Shown here in pieces: positions 15,333 through 21,357 of a stretch of DNA of 21,357 bases. Both the position numbers and the translations under genes were made by a program. The stretch spans positions 1-21,357 of the forward strand of contig DAOVZS010000013.1 of the NCBI GenBank assembly GCA_030635005.1. The letters are read 5' to 3'. Source of the DNA: Thiomargarita sp. Its GTDB lineage: Bacteria > Pseudomonadota > Gammaproteobacteria > Beggiatoales > Beggiatoaceae. The notes beneath the pieces were generated by a model, which made no database searches, was not told where the DNA came from, and saw only the letters and a list, made by a program, of their open reading frames with translations. Position 1 is the stretch's first letter. Each line of letters opens with the position of its first letter.

Positions 15333-17405
15333 TTAGTTATCTGTTAGGATATAGTTTTGGTTTAATAACTTTGAAACTAAATTCATTCGTTGCTTAAACT
15401 TTCGGACTAATGGACTATTATCTGCTTCTGGATTGACAATTTCTGGCACAATGATAAGCACTAATTCTGTACGTGTCTCTACCATTTCTGTTGAAGCAAA
15501 TAGATTACCAAATATAGGGATATCTTTCAGAAATGGAATACCATTCTTACTATTATTCTGGCGTTTCTCAATCAACCCCCCTATCACAATAGCGCTCTTA
15601 TCACGTACAACTACAGATGTTTCTATTTTACGCGTTAAAAATGATTGTAAATCTGCTCTAGTTTCTCCTAATTGTGACAATTCTTGAAAAATATCTAGAT
15701 TAATAATCCCATCATCATTAATGCGTGGTGTTACTTTAACACTAATCCCTGTATCTTTATATTGTACATTAGTCGTCACAAATTCACTGGTTGTAGAACT
15801 GGTTTCCCCAGTCACAAAGGGTTCATTAGCCCCCACATTAATCGAAGCTTCTTCATTATTACGGACTAATAGAGAAGGACGGGATAAAATACTGACATCA
15901 CCTGTTGCATCCATCATATTTAAAATGAGATTTAAATTACCTTCAACATGGTTTAGAACCAATCCTGTACTATTAGATACATTAAAATTTGTTTGTAGGT
16001 AGGTATCTGTTTGTCCTGCTTTTGATCCTCTAAAAAAAGACTGCCAATCAATACCAAACTTAGTACTTTCTGTTAGCGTGACTTCTGCAATAACCACATT
16101 TATCATCACTTCTTTAGGCACCTGATCTAATAGAGAAATCGTTTTTAATAATTGGCGATAATCACGAGGAGTTGCACGTATCAATAAACTATTACTGCTT
16201 TCATCAGCCACAATTCTCACATTGAGTTCAGCAGAAACAATGGTACTTATTGGTTTTACAACAGATGCTTTCGCAGGCTTTTTTTGTGGTTTTTTAGGAT
16301 CTATTGTCTCTCTTCTTACAGAAACAGTATCATCTACTTTAAAAACATTTGATAAGGTAACAGCAAGTTTTGTGGCATCAAGATTTTTAACTTGATAAAT
16401 AAAAATTTGATCACCGCTTTCTTCACTGCGCCCATCAAGAATTTCAACCCAAAATTTAACTTCATTAAAGCCACTCTTGGGAGGAGAGACCACTAAAATA
16501 GCATTAATACGTTCTAAAGCAACGACACGATAAGTAGGGGAAGCCTTACCATATAAGGCTTTTAGTATTTTATCTAACTCAGATTGCACCTCTGTGGCTT
16601 TAGAATTAATCAAACGGAATAAACGTAAACCACGATGGGTAAAAGGATCAGCATCAACAAGATTAATAATTTTATTAAGTCGTTTTAAATGTTGTGGAGT
16701 TGTCACAAGCCCAATAGCATTTAACATAGGTAAAGCAATAAGATGTCCTTTAGGCTCTATCAAGGGCTTCAGAAGTGTTTGCGCGGAAGTCACTGTTATA
16801 TAACGTAAAGGGGTAATTTGAAAGACTTCAGCAGCACTACTGCTTGTCAAGGTTTCAGGGCTTATTCCTATAGTGCCTGGTAACTTTGAAGCATTTTTTG
16901 TTAAATGATAAATACCTTCACTTTTATTCATTGAGATATTTGCATCATTTAACAATAATTGTAATAAAGGCCACAAATCCTTTTTTGTTAAAGGTTTATT
17001 TTCGGCAGTACGTATCGTAATTTTATTACCAATACTGGGATCGATCGTCATTGTGAGATCTAAAGCATCAGCAATAACAGTAATAACGTTTCGTAATGCA
17101 GCTTGTTCAAAATCGAGTTGGATTGGCGTATCATCAGACAAATCCACATCTAAAGTTTGTTCTGTTAAAGTCTCTGTTGTGGGTACTTGTCCAATTTGAT
17201 TAATTTCTTGTAAAGGAAGTGCTATTTCCTCTTCATTGAGTAATAATTCTGGATCTTGTTCTTCAATCAACGTATCCGTTTGAATATTGTCTAATTCTTG
17301 AGCAGTAATTGGGGGATTGCGTTTAGGTTCTATAGTGCACGCTGTCAACATACTATAAAATATCACAACAATACAGATTTTTTGTGGCACGTTAGCTAAT
17401 AACAT
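15333..17405 (-). CDS. gspD: Type II secretion system secretin GspD (lipoprotein)
   Basis: The 690-residue product forms the outer-membrane channel of the type II secretion system. The signal ends in a lipobox LTAC (Cys23), so this GspD is probably lipidated, as in some relatives. An acidic linker (27-90) precedes the N0 domain (about 93-170). N1 is about 193-255, N2 about 259-326 and N3 about 333-430, with a Lys/Pro-rich insert (368-385) in the N3 loop. The secretin core (about 435-655) shows GDVSILSRPSLLVRNNEEASINVG, the VQYKDTGISVKVTPRI strand, VVVRDKSAIVIGGL and GIPFLKDIPIFGNLF. The C-terminal tail of 33 residues contains an amphipathic helix (SPLVRKFKQRMNLVSKLL) that could be a short pilotin-binding region. 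It begins 6 bases after gspF. A PilQ or MshL identity is less likely because the N0-N3 set is complete and gspF is adjacent. Confidence 0.92.
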   Translation of the reverse strand: MLLANVPQKICIVVIFYSMLTACTIEPKRNPPITAQELDNIQTDTLIEEQDPELLLNEEEIALPLQEINQIGQVPTTETLTEQTLDVDLSDDTPIQLDFEQAALRNVITVIADALDLTMTIDPSIGNKITIRTAENKPLTKKDLWPLLQLLLNDANISMNKSEGIYHLTKNASKLPGTIGISPETLTSSSAAEVFQITPLRYITVTSAQTLLKPLIEPKGHLIALPMLNAIGLVTTPQHLKRLNKIINLVDADPFTHRGLRLFRLINSKATEVQSELDKILKALYGKASPTYRVVALERINAILVVSPPKSGFNEVKFWVEILDGRSEESGDQIFIYQVKNLDATKLAVTLSNVFKVDDTVSVRRETIDPKKPQKKPAKASVVKPISTIVSAELNVRIVADESSNSLLIRATPRDYRQLLKTISLLDQVPKEVMINVVIAEVTLTESTKFGIDWQSFFRGSKAGQTDTYLQTNFNVSNSTGLVLNHVEGNLNLILNMMDATGDVSILSRPSLLVRNNEEASINVGANEPFVTGETSSTTSEFVTTNVQYKDTGISVKVTPRINDDGIINLDIFQELSQLGETRADLQSFLTRKIETSVVVRDKSAIVIGGLIEKRQNNSKNGIPFLKDIPIFGNLFASTEMVETRTELVLIIVPEIVNPEADNSPLVRKFKQRMNLVSKLLNQNYILTDN

Positions 17406-17411
17406 ATCTTT

Positions 17412-18617
17412 TTAATAATTAAGTTCATTAATGCTGAAAATAGCAGACAACATAGTAATAACGATCCCCCCCACAATGACACCTAAAATCAAAATTAATA
17501 AAGGTTCCATTAAAGTCACTAGACGTGATGTTTGTTGTTTAACATAAGCATCAAAAGTTGATGCTAGTTTGTCTAAAATCGCCCCTGTTCGTCCTGTTTC
17601 TTCACCAACAATGACGAGTTGTGCTAATAAAATAGGGAATTTTCCATCATTTACTAAGGCGGTTCCTAAGCTGACTCCACTACGTACAGATTCCTCAATG
17701 TGGTCAAGACTCGTACTTAAAGCCTTATTTTCCATCACTTCTTTTGCAATATGCAAGCTTTTTAATAAGGGAATACCAGCTCCCAACAATGCACCTAAGG
17801 TACGAGAAAATCGTGAAGACTCTGATTGCAATATTAAATTACCAAATAAAGGTAAAGTCAATAGTATTTTATCACGTTGCAATTGTCGTGCTGGAGTTTT
17901 ATCTAATTGCCGCCATCCAAACCAGACTAAAACTGGCACTCCCACCAAAGTCCAACCGTAACTGATTAACCAATCACTCAAATTTAATAAAAAAGAGGCA
18001 GAAGGTGGAATACTTGAACCCATATCTTCAAATAATGTTGCAAATGATGGGACAACAAATACTAATAATAAGATAACACTTAAAAAACCAACAATTCCAA
18101 GGATAATAGGATAAATTAAAGCAGATAATATGGTACGCTTAGCTTCTTCAGCAGCACTTAAAAATTCAGACAGTTTTGGCAATAATTTTTCTAGAATACC
18201 CCCCTCTTCTCCAGCATGTACCATATTAACATACATTCGTGAAAAAATACTTGAACGTATTTGTAGGGCATCTGCTAAACTTTTTCCTTCTTTGACATCA
18301 CGTCGTAAATCTTCAATGAGATCTTGTACCACTTTCTTATGAGTAATATGTGCAAGTAATTCAAGGGCACGATCTAAAGGTACACGTGCTTCCACTAAAG
18401 TCGTTAACCCTTCTGTAAAATCAATAAGATCACGATTTTTTATGCTTTGCTGTCTAAATAACGGAATATTTTTAGTTTGTTGTTCAACTTTAAGCGGTAT
18501 CAAATGCTTATTTTGTAACGTGGAGACAACTTCTTGTTCGCTTTCAGCACTAAGCTCTCCTTCAACAGTGTTACCCTCAATATCACATGCTTGATAGATA
18601 TATTGATGGATGGCCAA
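17412..18617 (-). CDS. gspF: Type II secretion inner-membrane platform protein GspF (TTG start)
   Basis: The 401-residue product matches GspF in length and in its two repeated GspF domains. The N-terminal cytoplasmic part QYIYQACDIEGNTVEGELSA (5-24) matches the family start. Domain 1 contains FTEGLTTLVEARVPLDRALELL (67-88) and HAGEEGGILEKLL (134-146). Membrane helices lie at about 168-190, 215-235 and 372-395. Domain 2 carries SRFSRTLGALLGAGIPLLKSL (268-288), VGEETGRTGAIL (337-348) and MEPLLILILGVIVG. GspF sits at the base of the pseudopilus and couples the ATPase GspE to pilin assembly. The start codon is TTG, with AGAGG about 9 bases upstream and no in-frame ATG nearby. PilC of type IV pili is a relative, but the adjacent gspD favours GspF. 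gspD follows 6 bases later. The other gsp genes are not in the window. Confidence 0.9.
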   Translation of the reverse strand: MAIHQYIYQACDIEGNTVEGELSAESEQEVVSTLQNKHLIPLKVEQQTKNIPLFRQQSIKNRDLIDFTEGLTTLVEARVPLDRALELLAHITHKKVVQDLIEDLRRDVKEGKSLADALQIRSSIFSRMYVNMVHAGEEGGILEKLLPKLSEFLSAAEEAKRTILSALIYPIILGIVGFLSVILLLVFVVPSFATLFEDMGSSIPPSASFLLNLSDWLISYGWTLVGVPVLVWFGWRQLDKTPARQLQRDKILLTLPLFGNLILQSESSRFSRTLGALLGAGIPLLKSLHIAKEVMENKALSTSLDHIEESVRSGVSLGTALVNDGKFPILLAQLVIVGEETGRTGAILDKLASTFDAYVKQQTSRLVTLMEPLLILILGVIVGGIVITMLSAIFSINELNY

Positions 18618-18671
18618 ATGATCTTTCCTCTACAGTGTCAATAATATTATGATTTCTTCTCAATTTGTTTC

Positions 18672-19535
18672 TTAAGAATCTAATTTAATATATTTTTTCA
18701 ACTTTTTAATCGCATTATTTTCGATTTGACGTATTCTCTCAGCAGATACTTTATAATGTTCTCCTAAATGTTTTAAGGTCGTTTTATCTTCATTTAACCA
18801 ACGCTGTTGCAAGATATCCTGACTGCGCACATCTAATTGTTCTAAAGCCGTTTTTAACTGAAAATGACCATGTTTATCCCAATTGTCTTGTTCTACTAGG
18901 ATAGCTGGATCATAACGACGATCTTCAATATATGCAGAGGGTGAAAAATTATCATCTTCATTATCAGTGGGTGCATCAAAAGAAACATCTAATGCACTCA
19001 AACGTTTTTCCATTTCTAAAACATCTTTATGACTGACCCCTAAATCTTTCGCAATATATTCAGCTTCATTTTGAGACAACCATCCCATGCGTTTTTTCAT
19101 GCTACGTAATTTGAAAAATAATTTACGTTGTGCTTTAGTAGTGACTACTTTAACAATACGCCAATTACGTAAAATAAAATCATGAATTTCAGCACGTATC
19201 CAGTGCACGGCAAATGACACTAACCTAACACCTACAAGTGGATCAAATCGTTTGACTGCTTTCATCAACCCAACATTACCTTCTTGGATTAAATCGGATT
19301 CAGATAAGCCATAACCGCGATAACCTTGTGCAATATACAAAACAAAACGTAAATGTGACATGACCAATTTACGTGCTGCTTCCAAATCACCATTATTAAT
19401 CATGTTATGTGCTAATTGTTGTTCATCTTGAGCACTCAAAATTGGAATATTTTTTATTCGGTGTAGATAACTATCAAGACTTTGCTCAGAAATGACTGGC
19501 ATTGTGTTAGAATTTAAAGCTAAAGTGTTTGACAT
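18672..19535 (-). CDS. rpoH: RNA polymerase heat-shock sigma factor RpoH (sigma-32)
   Basis: At 287 residues this is the usual RpoH length (E. coli 284). Region 1.2 is SLDSYLHRIKNIPILSAQDEQ (19-39). Region 2 includes VMSHLRFVLYIAQGYRGYGLSESDLIQEGNVGLMKAVKRFDP (58-99) and the -10-recognition part VSFAVHWIRAEIHDFILRNWRIVKV (106-130). The RpoH box QRKLFFKLR (136-144) differs from the E. coli QRKLFFNLR at one residue and separates it from RpoD and RpoS. Region 4 ends with the helix-turn-helix LGEHYKVSAERIRQIENNAIKKLK (257-280). It directs transcription of heat-shock chaperone and protease genes. The usual ftsX neighbour is absent; instead an R-M system lies upstream and gspF 54 bases downstream. 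The ribosome binding site AGGA lies about 10 bases upstream, after a palindromic leader. Confidence 0.97.
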   Translation of the reverse strand: MSNTLALNSNTMPVISEQSLDSYLHRIKNIPILSAQDEQQLAHNMINNGDLEAARKLVMSHLRFVLYIAQGYRGYGLSESDLIQEGNVGLMKAVKRFDPLVGVRLVSFAVHWIRAEIHDFILRNWRIVKVVTTKAQRKLFFKLRSMKKRMGWLSQNEAEYIAKDLGVSHKDVLEMEKRLSALDVSFDAPTDNEDDNFSPSAYIEDRRYDPAILVEQDNWDKHGHFQLKTALEQLDVRSQDILQQRWLNEDKTTLKHLGEHYKVSAERIRQIENNAIKKLKKYIKLDS

Positions 19536-19550
19536 TGTTTTTTTTTCCTG

Positions 19551-19572
19551 TTATCCTAAAATTTAGGGATAA
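19551..19572 (-). promoter_or_regulatory. Inverted repeat in the rpoH leader, next to the ribosome binding site
   Basis: On the minus strand TTATCC (19572-19567) can pair with GGATAA (19556-19551). The symmetry extends inward through CTAAA/TTTAG with a one-base bulge. The downstream arm contains AGGATAA, ending one base before the CAGGA that should act as ribosome binding site for the ATG at 19535. It may be an operator or a leader hairpin affecting translation. An RNA thermometer is possible but unproven. Confidence 0.4.
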
Positions 19573-19585
19573 TCTTTTATTATTA

Positions 19586-19591
19586 ATTATA
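19586..19591 (-). promoter_or_regulatory. Putative -10 element for rpoH
   Basis: TATAAT is read on the minus strand at 19591-19586, about 50 bases before the rpoH ATG. No convincing -35 lies 16-18 bases upstream, and the surrounding DNA is very AT-rich, so a chance match is possible. Confidence 0.3.
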
Positions 19592-19625
19592 AAATAGTGA
19601 ATAATAGGAATTATCATATATTTTT

Positions 19626-20540
19626 TTAAAATTTAAGTGTAGACTGATGGTTTTCAGATAGTCTATTCTTAATTATCTCAATATATTCAGATTCTATTTC
19701 TATACCTATGTAATGAGAACCAAGTTGTTGAGCAGCTACTAATGTTGTCCCACTTCCCGCAAAAGGATCTAAAACAACATTATCTTTAGATTTTGGAACT
19801 AACGTCAGTATTAGTTTCTTTATCAATTCTAAAGGTTTAACGGTACAATGAGCTAATTTATTTTCTGAGTTATTATAGTAACCTTCAAGAATATTTGATT
19901 GAAATGAACCATCTTTATTAATGGTTTTAAATACACCCACTCCAGTTTTTTGAAGTGTTTCCCAGTAATTGTTAAGCAAAGGTTTTTGAACTAATACTAT
20001 TGATTCCCATTCATTTCTGAAGCATGTATGCCATCCATCCCATTTTTCAGCGTCTGGATGGTTCATTTTTTCAAGTTTTCGCTTAAGATTGAGTCCCTTT
20101 GGGATACCAGAATGTCTCCTATAAACTAAAATATCTCTTGTATAAAAACCTACGTCTTCTAATGCTATTTGGATGTGTGCCACCGTTCTAGTGCTATTAA
20201 AAACAGCAACAGGAGCACCATGTTTACAGATTTTGAATAATTCTTGTCCCCATTTCTTACACCAATTTGTATATTCAAGTATATTTTCTTTATTGCGTTC
20301 ATACCATCTAGCATTCCGTACTCCACCTGCAAGTCCACTACCATAGGGTATATTTTTTACTAAGGTATTACTATCTTTTATTCTCTCTAATCTTCGTTTG
20401 ATTTCTTTATCATTCCATTTACGACCAATAAATTCATAATTATAGGGGGGGTCTGTTATGCAAGCTGCAATGGAATTTTCTGGCATCTCAGACATAACTG
20501 AAATACAATCTCCTTGAATAATTTCATCTATGTAATTCAT
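19626..20540 (-). CDS. Type II DNA methyltransferase, beta class (N6-adenine or N4-cytosine)
   Basis: The 304-residue product carries the two diagnostic amino-methyltransferase motifs. Motif IV CITDPPYNY (27-35) comes first, with the catalytic DPPY. The SAM-binding motif I VLDPFAGSGTTLVAAQQLG (256-274) comes last, followed by IGIEIESEYIEI. IV-before-I order defines the beta class. The sequence between (EWESIVLV, TVKPLELIKKLI) is typical, and about 35-125 probably includes target recognition. It should protect host DNA against the nuclease encoded just upstream, whose stop codon overlaps its ATG (ATGA). Nine of its 14 arginine codons are AGA or AGG, against 2 of 19 in neighbouring rpoH, which suggests foreign origin. 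DPPY occurs in both adenine-N6 and cytosine-N4 enzymes, so the modified base is open. Confidence 0.92.
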   Translation of the reverse strand: MNYIDEIIQGDCISVMSEMPENSIAACITDPPYNYEFIGRKWNDKEIKRRLERIKDSNTLVKNIPYGSGLAGGVRNARWYERNKENILEYTNWCKKWGQELFKICKHGAPVAVFNSTRTVAHIQIALEDVGFYTRDILVYRRHSGIPKGLNLKRKLEKMNHPDAEKWDGWHTCFRNEWESIVLVQKPLLNNYWETLQKTGVGVFKTINKDGSFQSNILEGYYNNSENKLAHCTVKPLELIKKLILTLVPKSKDNVVLDPFAGSGTTLVAAQQLGSHYIGIEIESEYIEIIKNRLSENHQSTLKF

Positions 20541-21112
20541 AAATCACTTCTATTAATTAGGAAGGTACCTTGATATTTATGATAACATAACCAACCATAT
20601 AAATCGAATCCCGTCTTTTTTTGCAAATATGCAAAAGCAGAATATCCTGTATAACTTGACCATCCACCCACTTTACACGCTGTCATCGCAGCTGGTAAAT
20701 TGTCTTCTCGCACAAATAGAAAAACAGGTCTATAGCCATTTTGTGTGAGAAGTTCACCATATTGTTTAAATTTTTTTAGGGTTCCAGAATCACCTGAGCC
20801 AACTCGATATTTTGTATCAATCGCATCATTTCCAAGTATAAGATCACAAGGTTCATCAACACCAAAACGCAAAGCATCTCCATAGTTAAAACAAGTATAT
20901 TTACAAAGTTCTACCACTAAAAACTGCCAACACATTCCTAATTGTCTACCCCAAAATTGCTTATTTTCACGTTTTAAATCTTGCGTTATTCCAAACGTTT
21001 CCATCAAAATATCTGTAGAATCATAATTATCCACATAGACTTTGGTGGAAAAGTTTTCTTTATATTTTCTTAGTATACTTGAAAGTTTTTGATCTATTTC
21101 AGAATCTGTCAT
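20537..21112 (-). CDS. Type II restriction endonuclease, PD-(D/E)xK fold, possibly ApaLI-like
   Basis: From the ATG at 21112 the product is 191 residues. A longer 215-residue form starting at 21184 would overlap mazG by 32 bases. The shorter start is preferred because MTDSEIDQKLSSILRKYKENF looks like a complete N-terminal helix; neither start has a good ribosome binding site. The likely catalytic core is EPCDLILGNDAIDTKYR, with Asp90 and D99-T-K101 fitting PD-(D/E)xK. The block GNDAIDTKYR and the C-terminal SYTGYSAFAYLQKKTGFDL recall ApaLI-family enzymes from memory, a tentative link. It would cut unmethylated foreign DNA at a short site. Gene order is nuclease then methyltransferase with a 4-base overlap. 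Half of its arginine codons (4 of 8 in the 191-residue form) are AGA, like its partner. Confidence 0.75.
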   Translation of the reverse strand: MTDSEIDQKLSSILRKYKENFSTKVYVDNYDSTDILMETFGITQDLKRENKQFWGRQLGMCWQFLVVELCKYTCFNYGDALRFGVDEPCDLILGNDAIDTKYRVGSGDSGTLKKFKQYGELLTQNGYRPVFLFVREDNLPAAMTACKVGGWSSYTGYSAFAYLQKKTGFDLYGWLCYHKYQGTFLINRSDL

Positions 21113-21152
21113 TATTGTTTTCGAGGTTAATTTTTTTGCACCAAATTGGTTT

Positions 21153-21357
21153 TCAATCTGTATCAAAACAAATCTTAGCGTCATTCCAATAAGTATCCAT
21201 TTCTTCTAAAGTCATATCTTTTAATGGTTTATGAGCATTTTTTTCTATATATTTAAAACGTTTAATAAATTTTTGATTTGTTTTTTCTAAAGCGGTGTCT
21301 GGATTCACCCCTATAAATCGTGCATAATTCACCAATGAAAATAAAATATCACCAAAT
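21153..21357 (-). CDS. mazG: MazG nucleoside triphosphate pyrophosphohydrolase, C-terminal end only
   Basis: The frame is open to the right edge and encodes the last 67 residues. FGDILFSLVNYARFIGVNPD matches the family block (E. coli-like GDLLFATVNLARHLG), and ALEKTNQKFIKRFKYIE and LKDMTLEEMDTYWNDAK complete the typical MazG terminus. MazG hydrolyses NTPs and dNTPs to monophosphates plus pyrophosphate and lowers ppGpp under starvation in E. coli. A TTG within the block is simply the Leu codon of FSLVNY, not a start. The gene is cut only by the window edge; the stop codon at 21153-21155 is intact. The R-M genes follow on the same strand. Confidence 0.9.
   Translation of the reverse strand, partial: FGDILFSLVNYARFIGVNPDTALEKTNQKFIKRFKYIEKNAHKPLKDMTLEEMDTYWNDAKICFDTD

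Noticed and set aside
21153..21335. A 60-residue small protein starting at TTG 21335
   Set aside because: The frame continues upstream to the window edge with the MazG block FGDILFSLV, so this is the mazG C-terminus, not a separate gene.

Overview
This window reads as chromosomal DNA of an AT-rich gammaproteobacterium. The evidence is an RpoH with an almost E. coli-identical RpoH box, a full-length proteobacterial DnaE with its catalytic aspartates at the E. coli positions 401/403, RlmH, MazG, a porin, and lipoproteins with lipoboxes. The gene set (gingipain-type C25 peptidase, DUF4389 protein next to dnaE, type II secretion genes, non-flagellar FlgO-like lipoproteins) reminds me of Beggiatoa/Thiotrichales-like sulfur bacteria. 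That placement is an impression from gene content, not a demonstrated assignment.

Layout. Positions 1-2270 (minus) hold the N-terminal 756 codons of a large exported C25 (gingipain-family) cysteine peptidase cut by the left edge. Divergent from it is a plus-strand porin plus sodium:solute symporter pair (2354-5569). Next come rlmH-maf (5684-6725), a putative lipoprotein with 11-residue coiled-coil repeats (6811-7491) closed by a strong intrinsic terminator (7505-7540), and a DUF4389 membrane protein followed by dnaE (7582-11402). A minus-strand periplasmic protein made of two copies of one sensor-like domain (11392-12138) runs into the dnaE stop codon and is divergent from an MsbA-type ABC exporter (12181-13974).

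The right third lies entirely on the minus strand and is read right to left: mazG (3' end only), a restriction endonuclease, its DNA methyltransferase, rpoH, gspF, gspD, and two translationally coupled outer-membrane lipoproteins with FlgO-like features. The restriction-modification pair uses AGA/AGG for arginine far more often than rpoH does, so it looks horizontally acquired between mazG and rpoH.

The most interesting points are the two FlgO-like lipoproteins directly behind the T2SS secretin gene, which could be secretin assembly or accessory proteins; the stand-alone tandem-domain periplasmic protein head-to-head with an exporter; the C25 peptidase; and the compact R-M module, whose endonuclease resembles the ApaLI family. 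I saw no tRNA, rRNA, CRISPR array, transposase or integrase. No gene-free stretch exceeds about 115 bases. Gene identities come from reading translations; no database search was run.
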